A DNA stretch of 64,000 nt, taken from the NCBI GenBank assembly GCA_036004685.1, contig DASYRE010000048.1, forward strand, positions 1-64,000. Direction: 5' to 3'. The DNA comes from Candidatus Polarisedimenticolia bacterium (lineage in GTDB: Bacteria > Acidobacteriota > Polarisedimenticolia > Gp22-AA2 > AA152). Under the pieces are notes generated by a model that saw only the letters and a list, made by a program, of their open reading frames with translations, had not been told where the DNA came from and searched no databases. How positions within the stretch are numbered: the stretch's first letter is position 1; every line of letters begins with the position of its first letter. The translations under genes and the position numbers were made by a program. Positions 17,662-27,443 of the stretch are shown piece after piece.

Positions 17662-18698
17662 TGGACGACGCGCGCGCCGGCGAGGACAAGCGGGACCTGG
17701 AGCTCCGGCTGCTCAAGGCGGCGCTGGAGGTGAGCCGTTTCGTCGAGCCCGTGCAGACCGCCGGGGCCATCGTCACCGGCGCCATGTCGCTGGTGGGCGG
17801 CTCGGGGGGCTTCATCTACATAAGGACGCCGGAGGGAGGGGACTACCGGCTCCTGGGGTGCCACGCCGGGACCGACGACCCGCGCCGCAAGGGGCTTCTC
17901 CGCCTGCCGCTCGAAGTGGCGATGGCCGAGGCGGGGTACGCGAACGCCGATCTCGAGACGGGCCCCTGTCCCGAGGCGTTCAGCGGGTTCGATTTCGGGG
18001 AGATGATCTCGGCCTACGGAGAGGTCGCCGATTGCCGCTGCCGGCTTCTGGTGGGATGCGCCGACCGGCGCGATCCGGCCGCCCTGCGCCGGGCCTCCCA
18101 CGAGGTCGCCCTGCTCCTGGGGGAGTGTCTTCCGGCCCTGGCGAACTCGCTGCGGATGGAGCGCGTGCGCGAGCTGGTGATCAAGGACGATCAGACCGAC
18201 AGCTTCAACCGGCGGTACCTCGACGCCTTCCTGGTGGAAGAGGTGGAGCGCGCCCGCCGTTACGGAACGGCGCTTTCCATCATCTTCCTCGACCTCGACA
18301 ATCTGAAGGAAGTCAACAGTCTCCACGGCCACGCCGCCGGCAGCCGGGCGCTCCGTCTGCTCTCGCGGCGCGTCATCGAGGCGATCCGGGGAAGCGACAA
18401 GCTGTTCCGCTACGGGGGAGACGAGTTCTGCGTCGTCCTCCCCGAGACCGACGCCGTGGGCGCGCTGGAGCTGGCCGAGCGGCTGCGGCAGACGATCGCC
18501 TCGCGCCCGTTCGAGGTGGAGGTCCGGACCGAGCTTCCCCTGACCGCGAGCTTCGGCGTCGCCTGCTTTCCGCTGCACGCCGAGTCGGCCGCCGCCCTGC
18601 TCGACGTGGCGGATCAGGCCATGGCCCGCGTCAAGATCACCGGCAAGAACTCCATCGGCGTGGGGCGCGATCGGCGCAAGGAGTCGGGAATCGGATAG
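17661..18698 (+). CDS. GGDEF diguanylate cyclase with GAF-like N-terminus
   Basis: 345 residues. The N-terminal half (about 10-165) looks like a GAF-type sensor domain. The C-terminal GGDEF domain begins near DDQTDSFNRRYLDAF and contains an intact YGGDEF active site. Five residues before it stands RGSD, matching the RxxD inhibitory site for c-di-GMP. It should make c-di-GMP with product feedback. The ATG overlaps the slipin stop by one base; no membrane helix is present, so it is probably cytosolic. Confidence 0.92.
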   Translation: MDDARAGEDKRDLELRLLKAALEVSRFVEPVQTAGAIVTGAMSLVGGSGGFIYIRTPEGGDYRLLGCHAGTDDPRRKGLLRLPLEVAMAEAGYANADLETGPCPEAFSGFDFGEMISAYGEVADCRCRLLVGCADRRDPAALRRASHEVALLLGECLPALANSLRMERVRELVIKDDQTDSFNRRYLDAFLVEEVERARRYGTALSIIFLDLDNLKEVNSLHGHAAGSRALRLLSRRVIEAIRGSDKLFRYGGDEFCVVLPETDAVGALELAERLRQTIASRPFEVEVRTELPLTASFGVACFPLHAESAAALLDVADQAMARVKITGKNSIGVGRDRRKESGIG

Positions 18699-18731
18699 GT
18701 TTTTTCTTCAACCATCGGGAGAAGAAGGACC

Positions 18732-19394
18732 ATGCAGGATCACGAGGAGCGGGACGAGAAGCCGGATCGTGACGACAAGCAGGTGGAGTTCCAGTTGGGA
18801 GGGCGGCACCTGACCCTGGCGGTCCTGGGGCTGGCCGTTTTCGGAGCGGTTCTCTTTCTGTTGGGCCGGTGGAGCGAGCGCGTGGGCCGCCCAGCGCCGG
18901 CCGAGGCCGGCGGCGGAATCGAGGCTCCCCTCGAACCGGCCGAAGGCGAGCCGGCTCCGCGGGAGCTGACCTTCTACGAAACCCTCGGGAAGAAGGCGAG
19001 CCCCGGCTTCCAGGAGGGCGCGCGTCCCGCCGCCGGGGGGGAGCAGCCGGCGGTCCTCCCGGAATCCACCCCCGCCGCGCCGCCCGTCGCGAAGAGCTCC
19101 CGGCCGTCGCCGAAACCCGCGGAAGCGGCCCCGCCGGCGCCCGCCGGCGCGAACGAGCGCTTCCGGATCCAGGTCGCCTCGACGCGCGACGCGGCCGCCG
19201 CCCGGCAGCTGGTGGATCGGCTTCGCAAGAAGGGCTTCGCGGCGAGCCTGGAATCGGTCCAAGGAGCGGACGGCAAGACCCAGTACAAGGTGCGCATCGG
19301 CAACTACTCGGAGCGCGAGCCCGCGGAGGCGATGGCGAGCCGGATCCGGACCGAGGAGAAGGTCGGAGCCTGGATCGTCAGGGTCCAGGGCTGA
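18732..19394 (+). CDS. SPOR-domain membrane protein
   Basis: 220 residues. Acidic cytoplasmic N-terminus, one membrane helix (about 27-45, LTLAVLGLAVFGAVLFLLG), a Pro/Ala-rich periplasmic linker and a C-terminal SPOR domain (about 143-220: FRIQVASTRDAAAARQLVDR, YKVRIGNY). SPOR domains bind denuded septal peptidoglycan, so a role in division or wall remodelling is likely. GGAGAAGAAGGACC precedes the ATG. It lies 33 bases downstream of the GGDEF gene. Confidence 0.92.
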   Translation: MQDHEERDEKPDRDDKQVEFQLGGRHLTLAVLGLAVFGAVLFLLGRWSERVGRPAPAEAGGGIEAPLEPAEGEPAPRELTFYETLGKKASPGFQEGARPAAGGEQPAVLPESTPAAPPVAKSSRPSPKPAEAAPPAPAGANERFRIQVASTRDAAAARQLVDRLRKKGFAASLESVQGADGKTQYKVRIGNYSEREPAEAMASRIRTEEKVGAWIVRVQG

Positions 19395-19404
19395 GGCGCC
19401 GTCG

Positions 19405-21108
19405 TTGGTCGATCGGCGGATGATCGGAGAGCTCCTGGTCGAGGCGGGACTCGTGCGCCGGAGCGATCTCGAAGCCGCGCTGGAAGAGCAGCGGCTGCGC
19501 GGCGGCCGGATCTGCTACCACCTGATGCGTCTCGGAAAGGTCACGCCGGGAGCGCTCTTCCTGTTCCTTCAGGAGAACTTCGGGATCATCGCCCCCGATC
19601 TCCTGGAGATCCTGCGCAACTCGCCGGAGACCGGCCTCCTGCCGGGGCGCCTGGCCCACTTCTACCAGATGGTGCCGCTCCGCCGCGACGGCGGCGTGCT
19701 GCTTCTGGCGATGGCCCACGTGGACAATGCGAACCTCATTCCGGCCGTGGAGGAGCTGACCGGGCTCAAGGTCGAGCCGGTGATCTGTCCGCCCGGCCTC
19801 ATCCGCGAGAGCCTGGCCCGCTTCTTTGAGTCCGAGGACGAACCTGGAGTCGTGCGCAGCGCGCTGGAGGACAGCGTCCTGGTGCTTTCCGATCCGGCGG
19901 ACGAGATCGCCCCGGCGCCGCCCGAAACGCTGACGGAGAGCGCCTCGGGAGTGGTGTGGCTCCGGGCCTTGATCGGAGAGGCGATCCGCCGGCGAGCCCG
20001 TGAAATCCTCCTCGAGCCGCTCGAGGAGGAGTCGCGCCTCACCTTCCGCCAGCCGGAAGGCGAGGATTCGACGCGGGCCGTCTCGCGCCAGGTCCACCTG
20101 GTGCTCGCCATGGCCCTGGAAGATCTCTCCAAGATGTCGGCGCGGGGCAGGATCGTGCCCCGCGAAGGCCGTTTTCGCGTGCGGCATGGAGATCGGCACG
20201 TGGCGGTCCTGCTCACCTGGCTGCCCGGCATCCACGGAGATGCCTACCATCTGCGCATGGTCGAGGAGCGCTTGCGCAAGCAGGGTCTCGAAGAGATGCT
20301 GGAGGACTATCCGGAGGCGCGCAATGCGCTCGACCGGGCTCTGGCGGAGCGGCGCGGCCTCCTCCTCGTGGCGGCGCCCGAAGGTCATTTCCGCGAGCGC
20401 GTCGTCTCGGCCTTGGTCCAATGGATTCGCTGGCAGGCGGGAAGGACGATCTTCCTGGGCGGCCCGGACGGCTCCTCGTTTCCGGGAATCGAAGTCCGGG
20501 ATCCGGGCGGGCCCGGGGCGGCGCCGCTCGTCGAGACGATCGCCTCCGCGGCGCGCGAAGGTCCCGATTTTCTCGCCGTGCTGCGAATCCAGTCGATCGA
20601 GGAAGCCGCGGCCCTGATGGACGCCGCCCGGAGCCGGATGGCGGTGGCGGGCGTGGGAGGACAGGACGCGCTCGACGTCTTCCAATGGCTTCTGCGGGGG
20701 GGACTCCTCCCGCAGATCCGCTCGGGCGGGCTTTGCGGCATCCTCGGCATGCGCATGGCCGAGCGGATCTGCGAGCATTGCCGCAGGCGTTACGACCTGC
20801 TCGAGGAATTTCCGAACTTGGTCGCGAGTCCGGCCGACGGCGGGTTCTATTTCGCCAACACCGGCTGCCGGGCCTGCCGCGGCGCCGGAGTCCTCGATCT
20901 GGAGGCGGCCTTCGAGTTCTTCCCGATGAGCGCCGCGCTCGCCGAGAGGGTCGAGGCGTCGAGTGCTCCGGAGGCGATGCGGAGGGAATGGGCCAGATCG
21001 GGGATGAAGAGTCTGTACAGATCCCTGCTGGCGCGCGCCGCGGCGGGCGAGATCGACGTTCGGGAACCGCTGAGGCTACTGATGGTCGAGGGCCGAGGCG
21101 CCGCCTGA
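19405..21108 (+). CDS. GspE/PilB-like protein with degenerate ATPase motifs
   Basis: 567 residues. Layout follows type II secretion/type IV pilus assembly ATPases: an N-terminal T2SSE_N-like domain (about 6-140, GELLVEAGLV), an N2-like domain (about 180-300), a RecA-like region and a C-terminal two-CxxC zinc site (C456, C459, C488, C491). Walker A, normally GPTGSGKTT, reads VAAPEGHFRERV (322-333). The Walker B/DPD-GEIRD region reads GPDFLAVLRIQS (386-397). It therefore probably cannot hydrolyse ATP. The frame is intact and long, so this looks like a maintained pseudoenzyme rather than decay. The TTG at 19405 could be replaced by the ATG at 19420. Its stop overlaps the lnt start. Confidence 0.85.
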   Translation: MVDRRMIGELLVEAGLVRRSDLEAALEEQRLRGGRICYHLMRLGKVTPGALFLFLQENFGIIAPDLLEILRNSPETGLLPGRLAHFYQMVPLRRDGGVLLLAMAHVDNANLIPAVEELTGLKVEPVICPPGLIRESLARFFESEDEPGVVRSALEDSVLVLSDPADEIAPAPPETLTESASGVVWLRALIGEAIRRRAREILLEPLEEESRLTFRQPEGEDSTRAVSRQVHLVLAMALEDLSKMSARGRIVPREGRFRVRHGDRHVAVLLTWLPGIHGDAYHLRMVEERLRKQGLEEMLEDYPEARNALDRALAERRGLLLVAAPEGHFRERVVSALVQWIRWQAGRTIFLGGPDGSSFPGIEVRDPGGPGAAPLVETIASAAREGPDFLAVLRIQSIEEAAALMDAARSRMAVAGVGGQDALDVFQWLLRGGLLPQIRSGGLCGILGMRMAERICEHCRRRYDLLEEFPNLVASPADGGFYFANTGCRACRGAGVLDLEAAFEFFPMSAALAERVEASSAPEAMRREWARSGMKSLYRSLLARAAAGEIDVREPLRLLMVEGRGAA

Positions 21109-22682
21109 TGAGGCGGTTGTCCTGCATCCTGCTGGCCGCCGCCTCGGGAATCGTCTTCGGCCTCGCCTATCCGAAAACCGGTCTCTGGCCCCTGGCTTTC
21201 GTCGGACTCCTGCCGTTGCTCGCGGCCATGTCCCGGCCCGCGCCGCTGCCGGCCTGGGCGGCCGGGCTCGCCTGGGGCTCCGGGTTCTTCGGGTTCCTGC
21301 TTCGCTGGCTCTACGGATTCTTTCGACAATACGGACAGCTCGATCCATGGCTGAGCGTCGCGACGCTGGCGCTGCTCGTCTCCTATCTGGCTCTCTTTCC
21401 GGCGCTCTTCGCCACGCTCGGAGCTCTCCTTCTGAGGCGCCAAGGGAACTCGGCCCTGGCTCTCCTTCCGGCGCTCTGGGTGGCGCTCGAGTGGGTTCGA
21501 GGCCACGCCCTGAGCGGCTTTCCCTGGGGACTCGCGGGCTACGCCCTCGTGCCCGCTCTGCCGCTCGTTCAGATCAGCGCGCTGACGGGAGTGTACGGCC
21601 TCTCCTTCCTGGTGGTGCTGGTCAACGCGTCGATCGCCGCGTGGCTCGGACCCGCGCCGAAGCACGACGGCGCCGGCCGGCTCGCCGCCGCGACCCTGCT
21701 GATCCTGGCGGGGGTAGGGGCGTTCGGGGCGCGCGCCATGAGACTTCCGGCGGACAGCGGTCCTGAAGTGAGGGTCGGCCTGATTCAGGCCAACATCCCG
21801 CAGGATCAGAAATGGAGCTCCGGGCAGGCCGAGACGATTCTGGAGAAGCACGAGCGGCTCACCGAGGCAGCGGCCGCGCAAGGCGCCCGAATCATCCTAT
21901 GGCCGGAGTCCTCCTCGCCGTTTCCTCTTTCCCGGCCGGTTTCCGAGCAGTCCGGGGTGAAGGCGGACGAGGGATACCGCCGGCGCCTCGAGTCGCTGGC
22001 GCGCCGGACCGGCGCATCGATCCTCTTCGGAACCGTCGACTACCGCGTGATCGGGGGCGAGACGAGGGCCCTGAACGCGGCGGCGCTGGTGCGGCCGGAC
22101 GCGACCTGGAGCGAGACTTACGCGAAGATGCACCTCGTCCCTTTCGGGGAATACGTTCCGCTGGCGCCCGTCCTGTCCTTCGTCAACCGGCTCGCGCAGG
22201 GGGCCATCGGCGAGTTCGCGCCCGGCTCGAAGCCGGTGGTGACGCCCGCCGGCGCCCTTTCCATCGGCACCCTCATCTGCTACGAGATGATCTTTCCGGA
22301 GCTGGTTCGCCGGTTCCCGCGGCGCGGCGCGGATCTCCTGGCCAATCTCACCAACGACGCCTGGTTCGGGAAATCCTCCGGGCCCCCTCAACACCTCCAG
22401 ATGAGCATCCTGCGGGCCGTGGAAAACCGGCGCTATCTCATCCGCGCCGCCAATACGGGGATCAGCGCCATCGTCGATCCCCGCGGCAAGGTGATCGCCC
22501 GCAGCCGCCTCCAGGAAACGCGGGTGATTCTCGGCGCCGTCCGCGCCGTCCGCGGCCAGACTCTCTACACCCGGGTCGGGGATCTCTTTGCGTACCTGTG
22601 TGTTATACTCGCGAGCGCCGCGCTGGTCGCGGCTTTCGCGGCAGGACGGCGGGCCCGCAAGGAGGGAAGGCTTGGCGATTGA
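21108..22682 (+). CDS. lnt: Apolipoprotein N-acyltransferase
   Basis: 524 residues. Adds the third acyl chain to lipoproteins at the outer face of the inner membrane. Several N-terminal membrane spans (about 5-200) precede a nitrilase-like periplasmic domain with the catalytic triad: Glu in IILWPESSSPFP, Lys in YAKMHLVPFGEYVPL and Cys in GTLICYEMIFPE. A last membrane helix lies near 490-515. The ATG overlaps the preceding stop by one base (TGATG), and it overlaps prfB by 11 bases. Confidence 0.96.
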   Translation: MRRLSCILLAAASGIVFGLAYPKTGLWPLAFVGLLPLLAAMSRPAPLPAWAAGLAWGSGFFGFLLRWLYGFFRQYGQLDPWLSVATLALLVSYLALFPALFATLGALLLRRQGNSALALLPALWVALEWVRGHALSGFPWGLAGYALVPALPLVQISALTGVYGLSFLVVLVNASIAAWLGPAPKHDGAGRLAAATLLILAGVGAFGARAMRLPADSGPEVRVGLIQANIPQDQKWSSGQAETILEKHERLTEAAAAQGARIILWPESSSPFPLSRPVSEQSGVKADEGYRRRLESLARRTGASILFGTVDYRVIGGETRALNAAALVRPDATWSETYAKMHLVPFGEYVPLAPVLSFVNRLAQGAIGEFAPGSKPVVTPAGALSIGTLICYEMIFPELVRRFPRRGADLLANLTNDAWFGKSSGPPQHLQMSILRAVENRRYLIRAANTGISAIVDPRGKVIARSRLQETRVILGAVRAVRGQTLYTRVGDLFAYLCVILASAALVAAFAAGRRARKEGRLGD

Positions 22683-23818
22683 CGAGATGGTGCTCGAGGA
22701 ACAGGCGCGGCGCGTCGAGGAGTTGGGCGCGCGCATGGCGGACCTTCGGAGGCATCTTTGAGCTGGAGCGCAAAGCCGGCGAGCTGAAGAAGCTGGAGGA
22801 GGAGTCGGGCTCCGCCGATTTCTGGAAGGATCAAGCGGCCGCGCAATCGGCGCTGCAGCGGCGGACGCGCCTTCAAGAGGAGATCGAGGAGGGGAAAAAG
22901 CTGATCGGCCGGATGGAGGACGCGCAGGTCCTGCTCGACCTGGCCCGCGAAGGGGAGGAGGTGGAGCAGGAGCTCCGGAGGTCGGTGGCCGATCTGGAAA
23001 CGGAGATCCAGCGATCCGAAATCTCCATGATGCTCTCGGGGGAGAACGACGTCCGCAACGCCATCCTGACGATCCATCCCGGCGCGGGAGGCACCGAGTC
23101 CCAGGATTGGGCCGAGATGCTCTACCGGATGTACCTCCGGTGGGCCGAGCGCCGCGGATACCGGCTCAGGACCTTGGAATATCAGGAGGGGGAGGAGGCC
23201 GGAATCAAATCGGCCACCCTTTTCATCGAGGGGACCAACGCCTACGGCTACCTCAAGGCGGAAAGCGGCGTCCATCGCCTGGTCCGCATCTCCCCTTTCG
23301 ACGCCGCCGCCCGGCGGCACACCTCCTTCGCCTCCGTCTATGTCAGCCCGGAGATCGATGACCGGATCGAGATCAAGGTGGAGGACAAGGATCTGCGCGT
23401 CGACACCTACCGCTCGAGCGGGGCGGGCGGCCAGCACGTCAACGTGACCGACTCCGCCGTGCGTCTCACCCATCTGCCCACCGGCATCGTCGTCTCCTGC
23501 CAGAACGAGCGATCCCAGCATCGCAACCGCGACGTGGCCATGAAGATCCTGCGTTCCCGGCTGTACGAGATGGAGGAGCGGGCGCGCGAGGAGAAGCGGG
23601 CGGCGGTGGAAGGCGCCAAGAAGGACATCGCCTGGGGAAGCCAAATCCGGTCCTACGTTCTCCAGCCGTACCGTCTGATCAAGGATCATCGGACCAACAT
23701 CGAGATCGGCAACGTCGACCGGGTTCTCGACGGCGATCTCGACGAGCTGATCCGCGGCTACCTCTTGAAGAAAAGGGATGCCAAGGCCCCCGAGGCTTCC
23801 GCGCCGGGGACCCGCTAA
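22672..23818 (+). CDS. prfB: Peptide chain release factor 2, with programmed +1 frameshift
   Basis: About 381 residues, made by joining frame 22672-22758 to frame 22760-23818. RF2 ends translation at UGA and UAA. The 0-frame runs 29 codons from the TTG at 22672 (AAGGAGG six bases upstream; an in-frame ATG at 22687 is the alternative) to CTT TGA at 22756-22761. A +1 slip lets translation continue. The downstream frame has the SPF codon-recognition tripeptide (VRISPFDAAARR) and the GGQ motif (GAGGQHVNVTDSAVR). Length and motifs are standard once the shift is made. Low RF2 favours the shift, giving autoregulation. Confidence 0.95.
22747..22762 (+). promoter_or_regulatory. prfB +1 frameshift site
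   Basis: An internal Shine-Dalgarno-like CGGAGG (22747-22752) sits three bases before CTT TGA (22756-22761), the same spacing as in E. coli prfB. The base after the stop is G, whereas the classic site is CTT TGA C. After the shift the next codon is GAG (Glu) rather than GAC (Asp). Confidence 0.88.
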
Positions 23819-23859
23819 GGCTGGAGCGGCGCGCCGCGCCCGCGGGCAAGGGAGTTTCA

Positions 23860-24906
23860 GTGCCGGAAACGGAGCTGGACCGGAGGGATCGGGAGATCCT
23901 CCGGGAGATCATCCGGAACTTCATCGAGACCGGAGAGCCGGTGGGCTCCCGGACGATCGCCAAGGTCCATCCGGAAGGTCTCTCCCCCGCCTCGATCCGG
24001 AACATCATGGCCGATCTGGAGGAGGCCGGTTACTTGATGCAGCCCCACACTTCCGCCGGCAGGGTGCCCACCGATCGGGGCTATCGGTATTACGTCGACA
24101 GCCTCCTCACCGGTATCGAGCTTCCGAGATCGGACCGCGAGAAGATCGCGGAGGTGATCCGCAAGCCGGGCAGCCTGCCCGAGGCCCTCGAGGAGATTTC
24201 CCGCCTGATTTCGCGGCTCACCCATCAGGTGGGCTTCGTCGTGTCGCCCGATCATACCCGCGCGATCCTGCGCCACCTGGAGTTCGTCTCGCTCGGACCG
24301 CACCGGATCCTGGCCATCCTCGTCGACCGGGCCGGCGTGATCCACAACCGGATCGCCCGGACTTCGGAGGACTTTTCCCAGGAAGATCTCGATCGGATCG
24401 GCCGCTATCTGGTCGCCGAATATCAGGGGAAGACCCTTCCCGAGATCCGGGAGGCTCTGCTGGCCAAGATGAAGGAGGAAAAGGCCGCGTTCGACACGCT
24501 GCTGGCCCAGGCGATCAGCCTGGGCACCCAAATCATGGAGCCCACGGACGAGGCCGGCAAACAGGTGTACATGAAGGGGACCTCCAACATCCTCAACGAG
24601 GGGAACTTTACCGATATCGACGAGATGCGGAAGATCTTCGAGACCTTCGAGGCCCGGGGCAAGATGGTCAAGATTCTCGACGAAGTCACCGATTCCGAAG
24701 GCCTTCGCATCGTCATCGGATCGGAGCATCCCGATCCCAGCCTGGCCCATCTCTCCCTCGTCGCCTCGCCTTACAAGATGGGCGATCGCCCCGCCGGCGT
24801 GCTCGGGGTTCTGGGCCCGACCCGCATGGAGTACGCCCGCGCCATCGCGCTGGTCGACTATATCTCCAAACTGCTGAGCAAAATATTGACCGCCCCTCCC
24901 TCCTGA
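23860..24906 (+). CDS. hrcA: Heat-inducible transcription repressor HrcA
   Basis: 348 residues. Represses heat-shock operons by binding CIRCE. An N-terminal winged helix (LDRRDREILREIIRNFIETG, then PVGSRTIAK) is followed by the conserved LEEAGYLMQPHTSAGRVPTD and a GAF-like dimerisation region ending with PTRMEYARAIALVDYISK. The start is GTG at 23860. It leads the hrcA-grpE-dnaK-dnaJ cluster, although I see no CIRCE repeat around it or before grpE. Confidence 0.95.
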   Translation: MPETELDRRDREILREIIRNFIETGEPVGSRTIAKVHPEGLSPASIRNIMADLEEAGYLMQPHTSAGRVPTDRGYRYYVDSLLTGIELPRSDREKIAEVIRKPGSLPEALEEISRLISRLTHQVGFVVSPDHTRAILRHLEFVSLGPHRILAILVDRAGVIHNRIARTSEDFSQEDLDRIGRYLVAEYQGKTLPEIREALLAKMKEEKAAFDTLLAQAISLGTQIMEPTDEAGKQVYMKGTSNILNEGNFTDIDEMRKIFETFEARGKMVKILDEVTDSEGLRIVIGSEHPDPSLAHLSLVASPYKMGDRPAGVLGVLGPTRMEYARAIALVDYISKLLSKILTAPPS

Positions 24907-24914
24907 CCTATATT
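24886..24914 (+). promoter_or_regulatory. Sigma-70-type promoter for grpE-dnaK-dnaJ
   Basis: TTGACC (24886-24891), a 17-base spacer and TATATT (24909-24914), inside the end of hrcA. Initiation near 24921 leaves a leader of only about ten bases before the grpE ATG at 24931, and no strong Shine-Dalgarno is visible there. Confidence 0.6.
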
Positions 24915-24930
24915 ACGCGCGGGTTAAACG

Positions 24931-25548
24931 ATGACTGAAAAAAGAGCGAAACGGGAGGCCAAAAACATCCCGCCGCCGCCGAACGACGACCTCCCGACGG
25001 ATGAGGACGACTCCATCGAGATCCTCGAAGTCGTCGGCATGGACGAGGGGAAGGCGGAAGCGCCACCCCGCGAGGAACCGGATCCTTCCGACTCCATCCC
25101 GTACACGCGGCAGCAGCTCTACGACATGCTTCTCCGGAAGCAGGCGGAGTTCGAGAACGCGCGGAAGCGCGCCGAGCGCGACAAAGAGGAGTCCCAGCGG
25201 TGGATCTGGAAGGACCTCTTGACGCGTCTTCTCCCTATCCTCGACAATTTCCAGCGCGCGCTGGCCGAGCCGGCGGCTGACCCTCGGGACCCGTTCCGCC
25301 AGGGCGTCTCCCTCACGTTTCAGCAGATGATGGACATCCTGGGCCGCGAAGGGCTCGAGGAGATCCGCTCGGTGGGTGAGCCCTTCGACCCGCACGTCCA
25401 CGAGGCGGTGGAGACCAGAGCGGTGCAAGGATTCGAGGAAGGGATCGTGCTGGAGGAGCTGCGCAAGGGGTACCGGTTCCGGGGTCAACTTCTCCGGCCC
25501 GCTCTCGTCAAAGTCTCGTCCAAGGTCGGTGGTTCGGAGGGGGGATAG
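24931..25548 (+). CDS. grpE: Nucleotide exchange factor GrpE
   Basis: 205 residues. Releases ADP from DnaK. An acidic, disordered N-terminus (about 1-55) leads to a coiled-coil stalk ([21 protein letters not shown], near 68-90) and a beta-wing domain (about 135-195) with [16 protein letters not shown]. Length and layout are typical. It lies 24 bases after hrcA and 26 bases before dnaK. Confidence 0.94.
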   Translation: MTEKRAKREAKNIPPPPNDDLPTDEDDSIEILEVVGMDEGKAEAPPREEPDPSDSIPYTRQQLYDMLLRKQAEFENARKRAERDKEESQRWIWKDLLTRLLPILDNFQRALAEPAADPRDPFRQGVSLTFQQMMDILGREGLEEIRSVGEPFDPHVHEAVETRAVQGFEEGIVLEELRKGYRFRGQLLRPALVKVSSKVGGSEGG

Positions 25549-25574
25549 CCCGGAAGAGGAGGCCGCTGAAAACC

Positions 25575-27443
25575 ATGGGAAAAACGATCGGCATCGACCT
25601 GGGCACGACGAACTGCTGCGTGGCGGTCATGGAGGGGGGGACTCCGCAGGTCGTCCCGAACAAGGACGGCGGCCGCACCACTCCTTCGATCGTGGGATTC
25701 ACCGAAAAAGGGGAGCGCCTGGTCGGTCAGATCGCCAAACGGCAGTCGATGACCAATCCGCGCAATACGATCTACGCCGTCAAGCGGCTCATCGGCAGGA
25801 AGTTCAACGCCCCGGAAGTCCAGCAGGCCCTCCGTTTCCTGCCCTACGAGATGACCGAAGCGCCGAACGGGGACGTGCGGCTGCGGGTCCGCGACCGGGA
25901 CTATTCCCCGCCCGAGATCTCCGCGATGGTTCTCGCCAAGCTCAAGGATATGGCCGAAGAGTACCTCCAGGACGACATCTCCGAGGCGATCATCACCGTC
26001 CCGGCCTACTTCGACGACAGTCAGCGCCAGGCGACCAAGGATGCCGGGCGGATCGCGGGCCTGAAGGTGTCCCGCATCATCAACGAGCCCACGGCGGCCT
26101 CGCTCGCCTACCGGCTGAACGAGCAGTCCGAGAAAAAGATCGCCGTCTACGACCTCGGAGGAGGGACGTTCGACGTGTCGATCCTGCAGCTCGGAGACGG
26201 AGTCTTCGAGGTGAAGGCCACGAGCGGCGACACGTTTCTGGGCGGCGAGGACTTCGATCAGCGCATCGTTGACTGGCTGCTTTCCGAGTTCCAGAAGAAG
26301 GAGGACATCGATCTCCGCGCCGATCGTCTCGCCCTCCAGCGCCTCAAGGAGGCCGCCGAGAAGAGCAAGTGCGAGCTGTCGGTGGAGACGCGCTCCGAGA
26401 TCAGCCTCCCGTTCATCGCCGCGGACGCGAAGGGCCCCAAACACCTCAATGCGGTCCTCACGCGCGAGCAATTCGAGGAGATCGTCGCCGATCTGGTGGA
26501 GCGGACCCGGAAACCCTGCCTGGAGGCGCTGAACTTGGCGGGGCTGAAGCCGGAGAACATCGACGAAGTGCTTCTCGTCGGCGGCCAGACGAGAACCCCG
26601 AAGGTGATGGAGGTGGTCCGGTCGATCTTCGGCAGGGAGCCGAGCCGCGACCGGAACCCCGAGGAGGTCGTGGGGATCGGGGCGGCCATCCAGGCCGGCA
26701 TCCTCCAGGGGGAAGTGAAGGACATGGTGCTCCTGGACGTCACCCCCCTGTCGCTGGGGATCGAGACCCGCGGGGGGATGTTCACGAAGCTGATCGATCG
26801 GAACACCACCATCCCGACGAAGAAGACGAAGATCTTCACGACGGTGGTCGACAACCAGGCGAAGGTGGAGGTGAATGTCCTGCAAGGAGAGCGTGAAATC
26901 GCCTCCTACAACAAATCGCTCGGCCGGTTCGAGCTCGTCGGCATCCCTCCGGCTCCGAAGGGAGTTCCACAGGTCGAAGTGACTTTCGACATCGACTCGA
27001 ACGGCATCGTGCACGTCTCGGCCCGGGACCAGGCGACGGCGCGGGAGCAGAAGATCGTCGTGACTCCCTCCGGCGGGCTTTCGGAGAAGGAGATCAGCGA
27101 CATCATCGAGGACGCGAAGAAGCACTCCGAATCGGACCGGCGGAAAGCCGAGCTGAACCGCATCCAGGCACGGCTCGAGGGCCTGCTGGAATCCAATTTG
27201 AAGAGCTTCACGGAATTCGGCAGCCTGCTTGACGCCGAGAAGCAGGGGACGGTGAAGCGCATCCTGGAGAACGCCAAGAAGGCGCTCCACGGATCCTCCA
27301 TCTCCGAGAGCACCAAGTGCCTGGAGAAGCTCGGGGAGGCGTCCGCGATCCTCACCGAAGTCATTCTCTACAGCCCGCCCTCGGGCGCCGCGGCGGCGGG
27401 CGGCGGAGAAAGCGAATCCGGAGGTCCGCAGCAAGGTTCTTGA
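25575..27443 (+). CDS. dnaK: Chaperone protein DnaK (Hsp70)
   Basis: 622 residues. ATPase domain starts [17 protein letters not shown] and contains [13 protein letters not shown] and [13 protein letters not shown]. The substrate domain holds [16 protein letters not shown] and the linker before it. The C-terminal tail is short and Gly/Ser/Gln-rich ([14 protein letters not shown]), without the usual acidic DEVD-like ending. It folds nascent and heat-damaged proteins together with GrpE upstream and DnaJ downstream. Confidence 0.98.
   Translation: MGKTIGIDLGTTNCCVAVMEGGTPQVVPNKDGGRTTPSIVGFTEKGERLVGQIAKRQSMTNPRNTIYAVKRLIGRKFNAPEVQQALRFLPYEMTEAPNGDVRLRVRDRDYSPPEISAMVLAKLKDMAEEYLQDDISEAIITVPAYFDDSQRQATKDAGRIAGLKVSRIINEPTAASLAYRLNEQSEKKIAVYDLGGGTFDVSILQLGDGVFEVKATSGDTFLGGEDFDQRIVDWLLSEFQKKEDIDLRADRLALQRLKEAAEKSKCELSVETRSEISLPFIAADAKGPKHLNAVLTREQFEEIVADLVERTRKPCLEALNLAGLKPENIDEVLLVGGQTRTPKVMEVVRSIFGREPSRDRNPEEVVGIGAAIQAGILQGEVKDMVLLDVTPLSLGIETRGGMFTKLIDRNTTIPTKKTKIFTTVVDNQAKVEVNVLQGEREIASYNKSLGRFELVGIPPAPKGVPQVEVTFDIDSNGIVHVSARDQATAREQKIVVTPSGGLSEKEISDIIEDAKKHSESDRRKAELNRIQARLEGLLESNLKSFTEFGSLLDAEKQGTVKRILENAKKALHGSSISESTKCLEKLGEASAILTEVILYSPPSGAAAAGGGESESGGPQQGS

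Noticed and set aside
22759-22761. TGA in prfB as a second selenocysteine codon
   Set aside because: The downstream coding sequence is in the +1 frame, and the CTT TGA slip site with upstream CGGAGG explains it fully.
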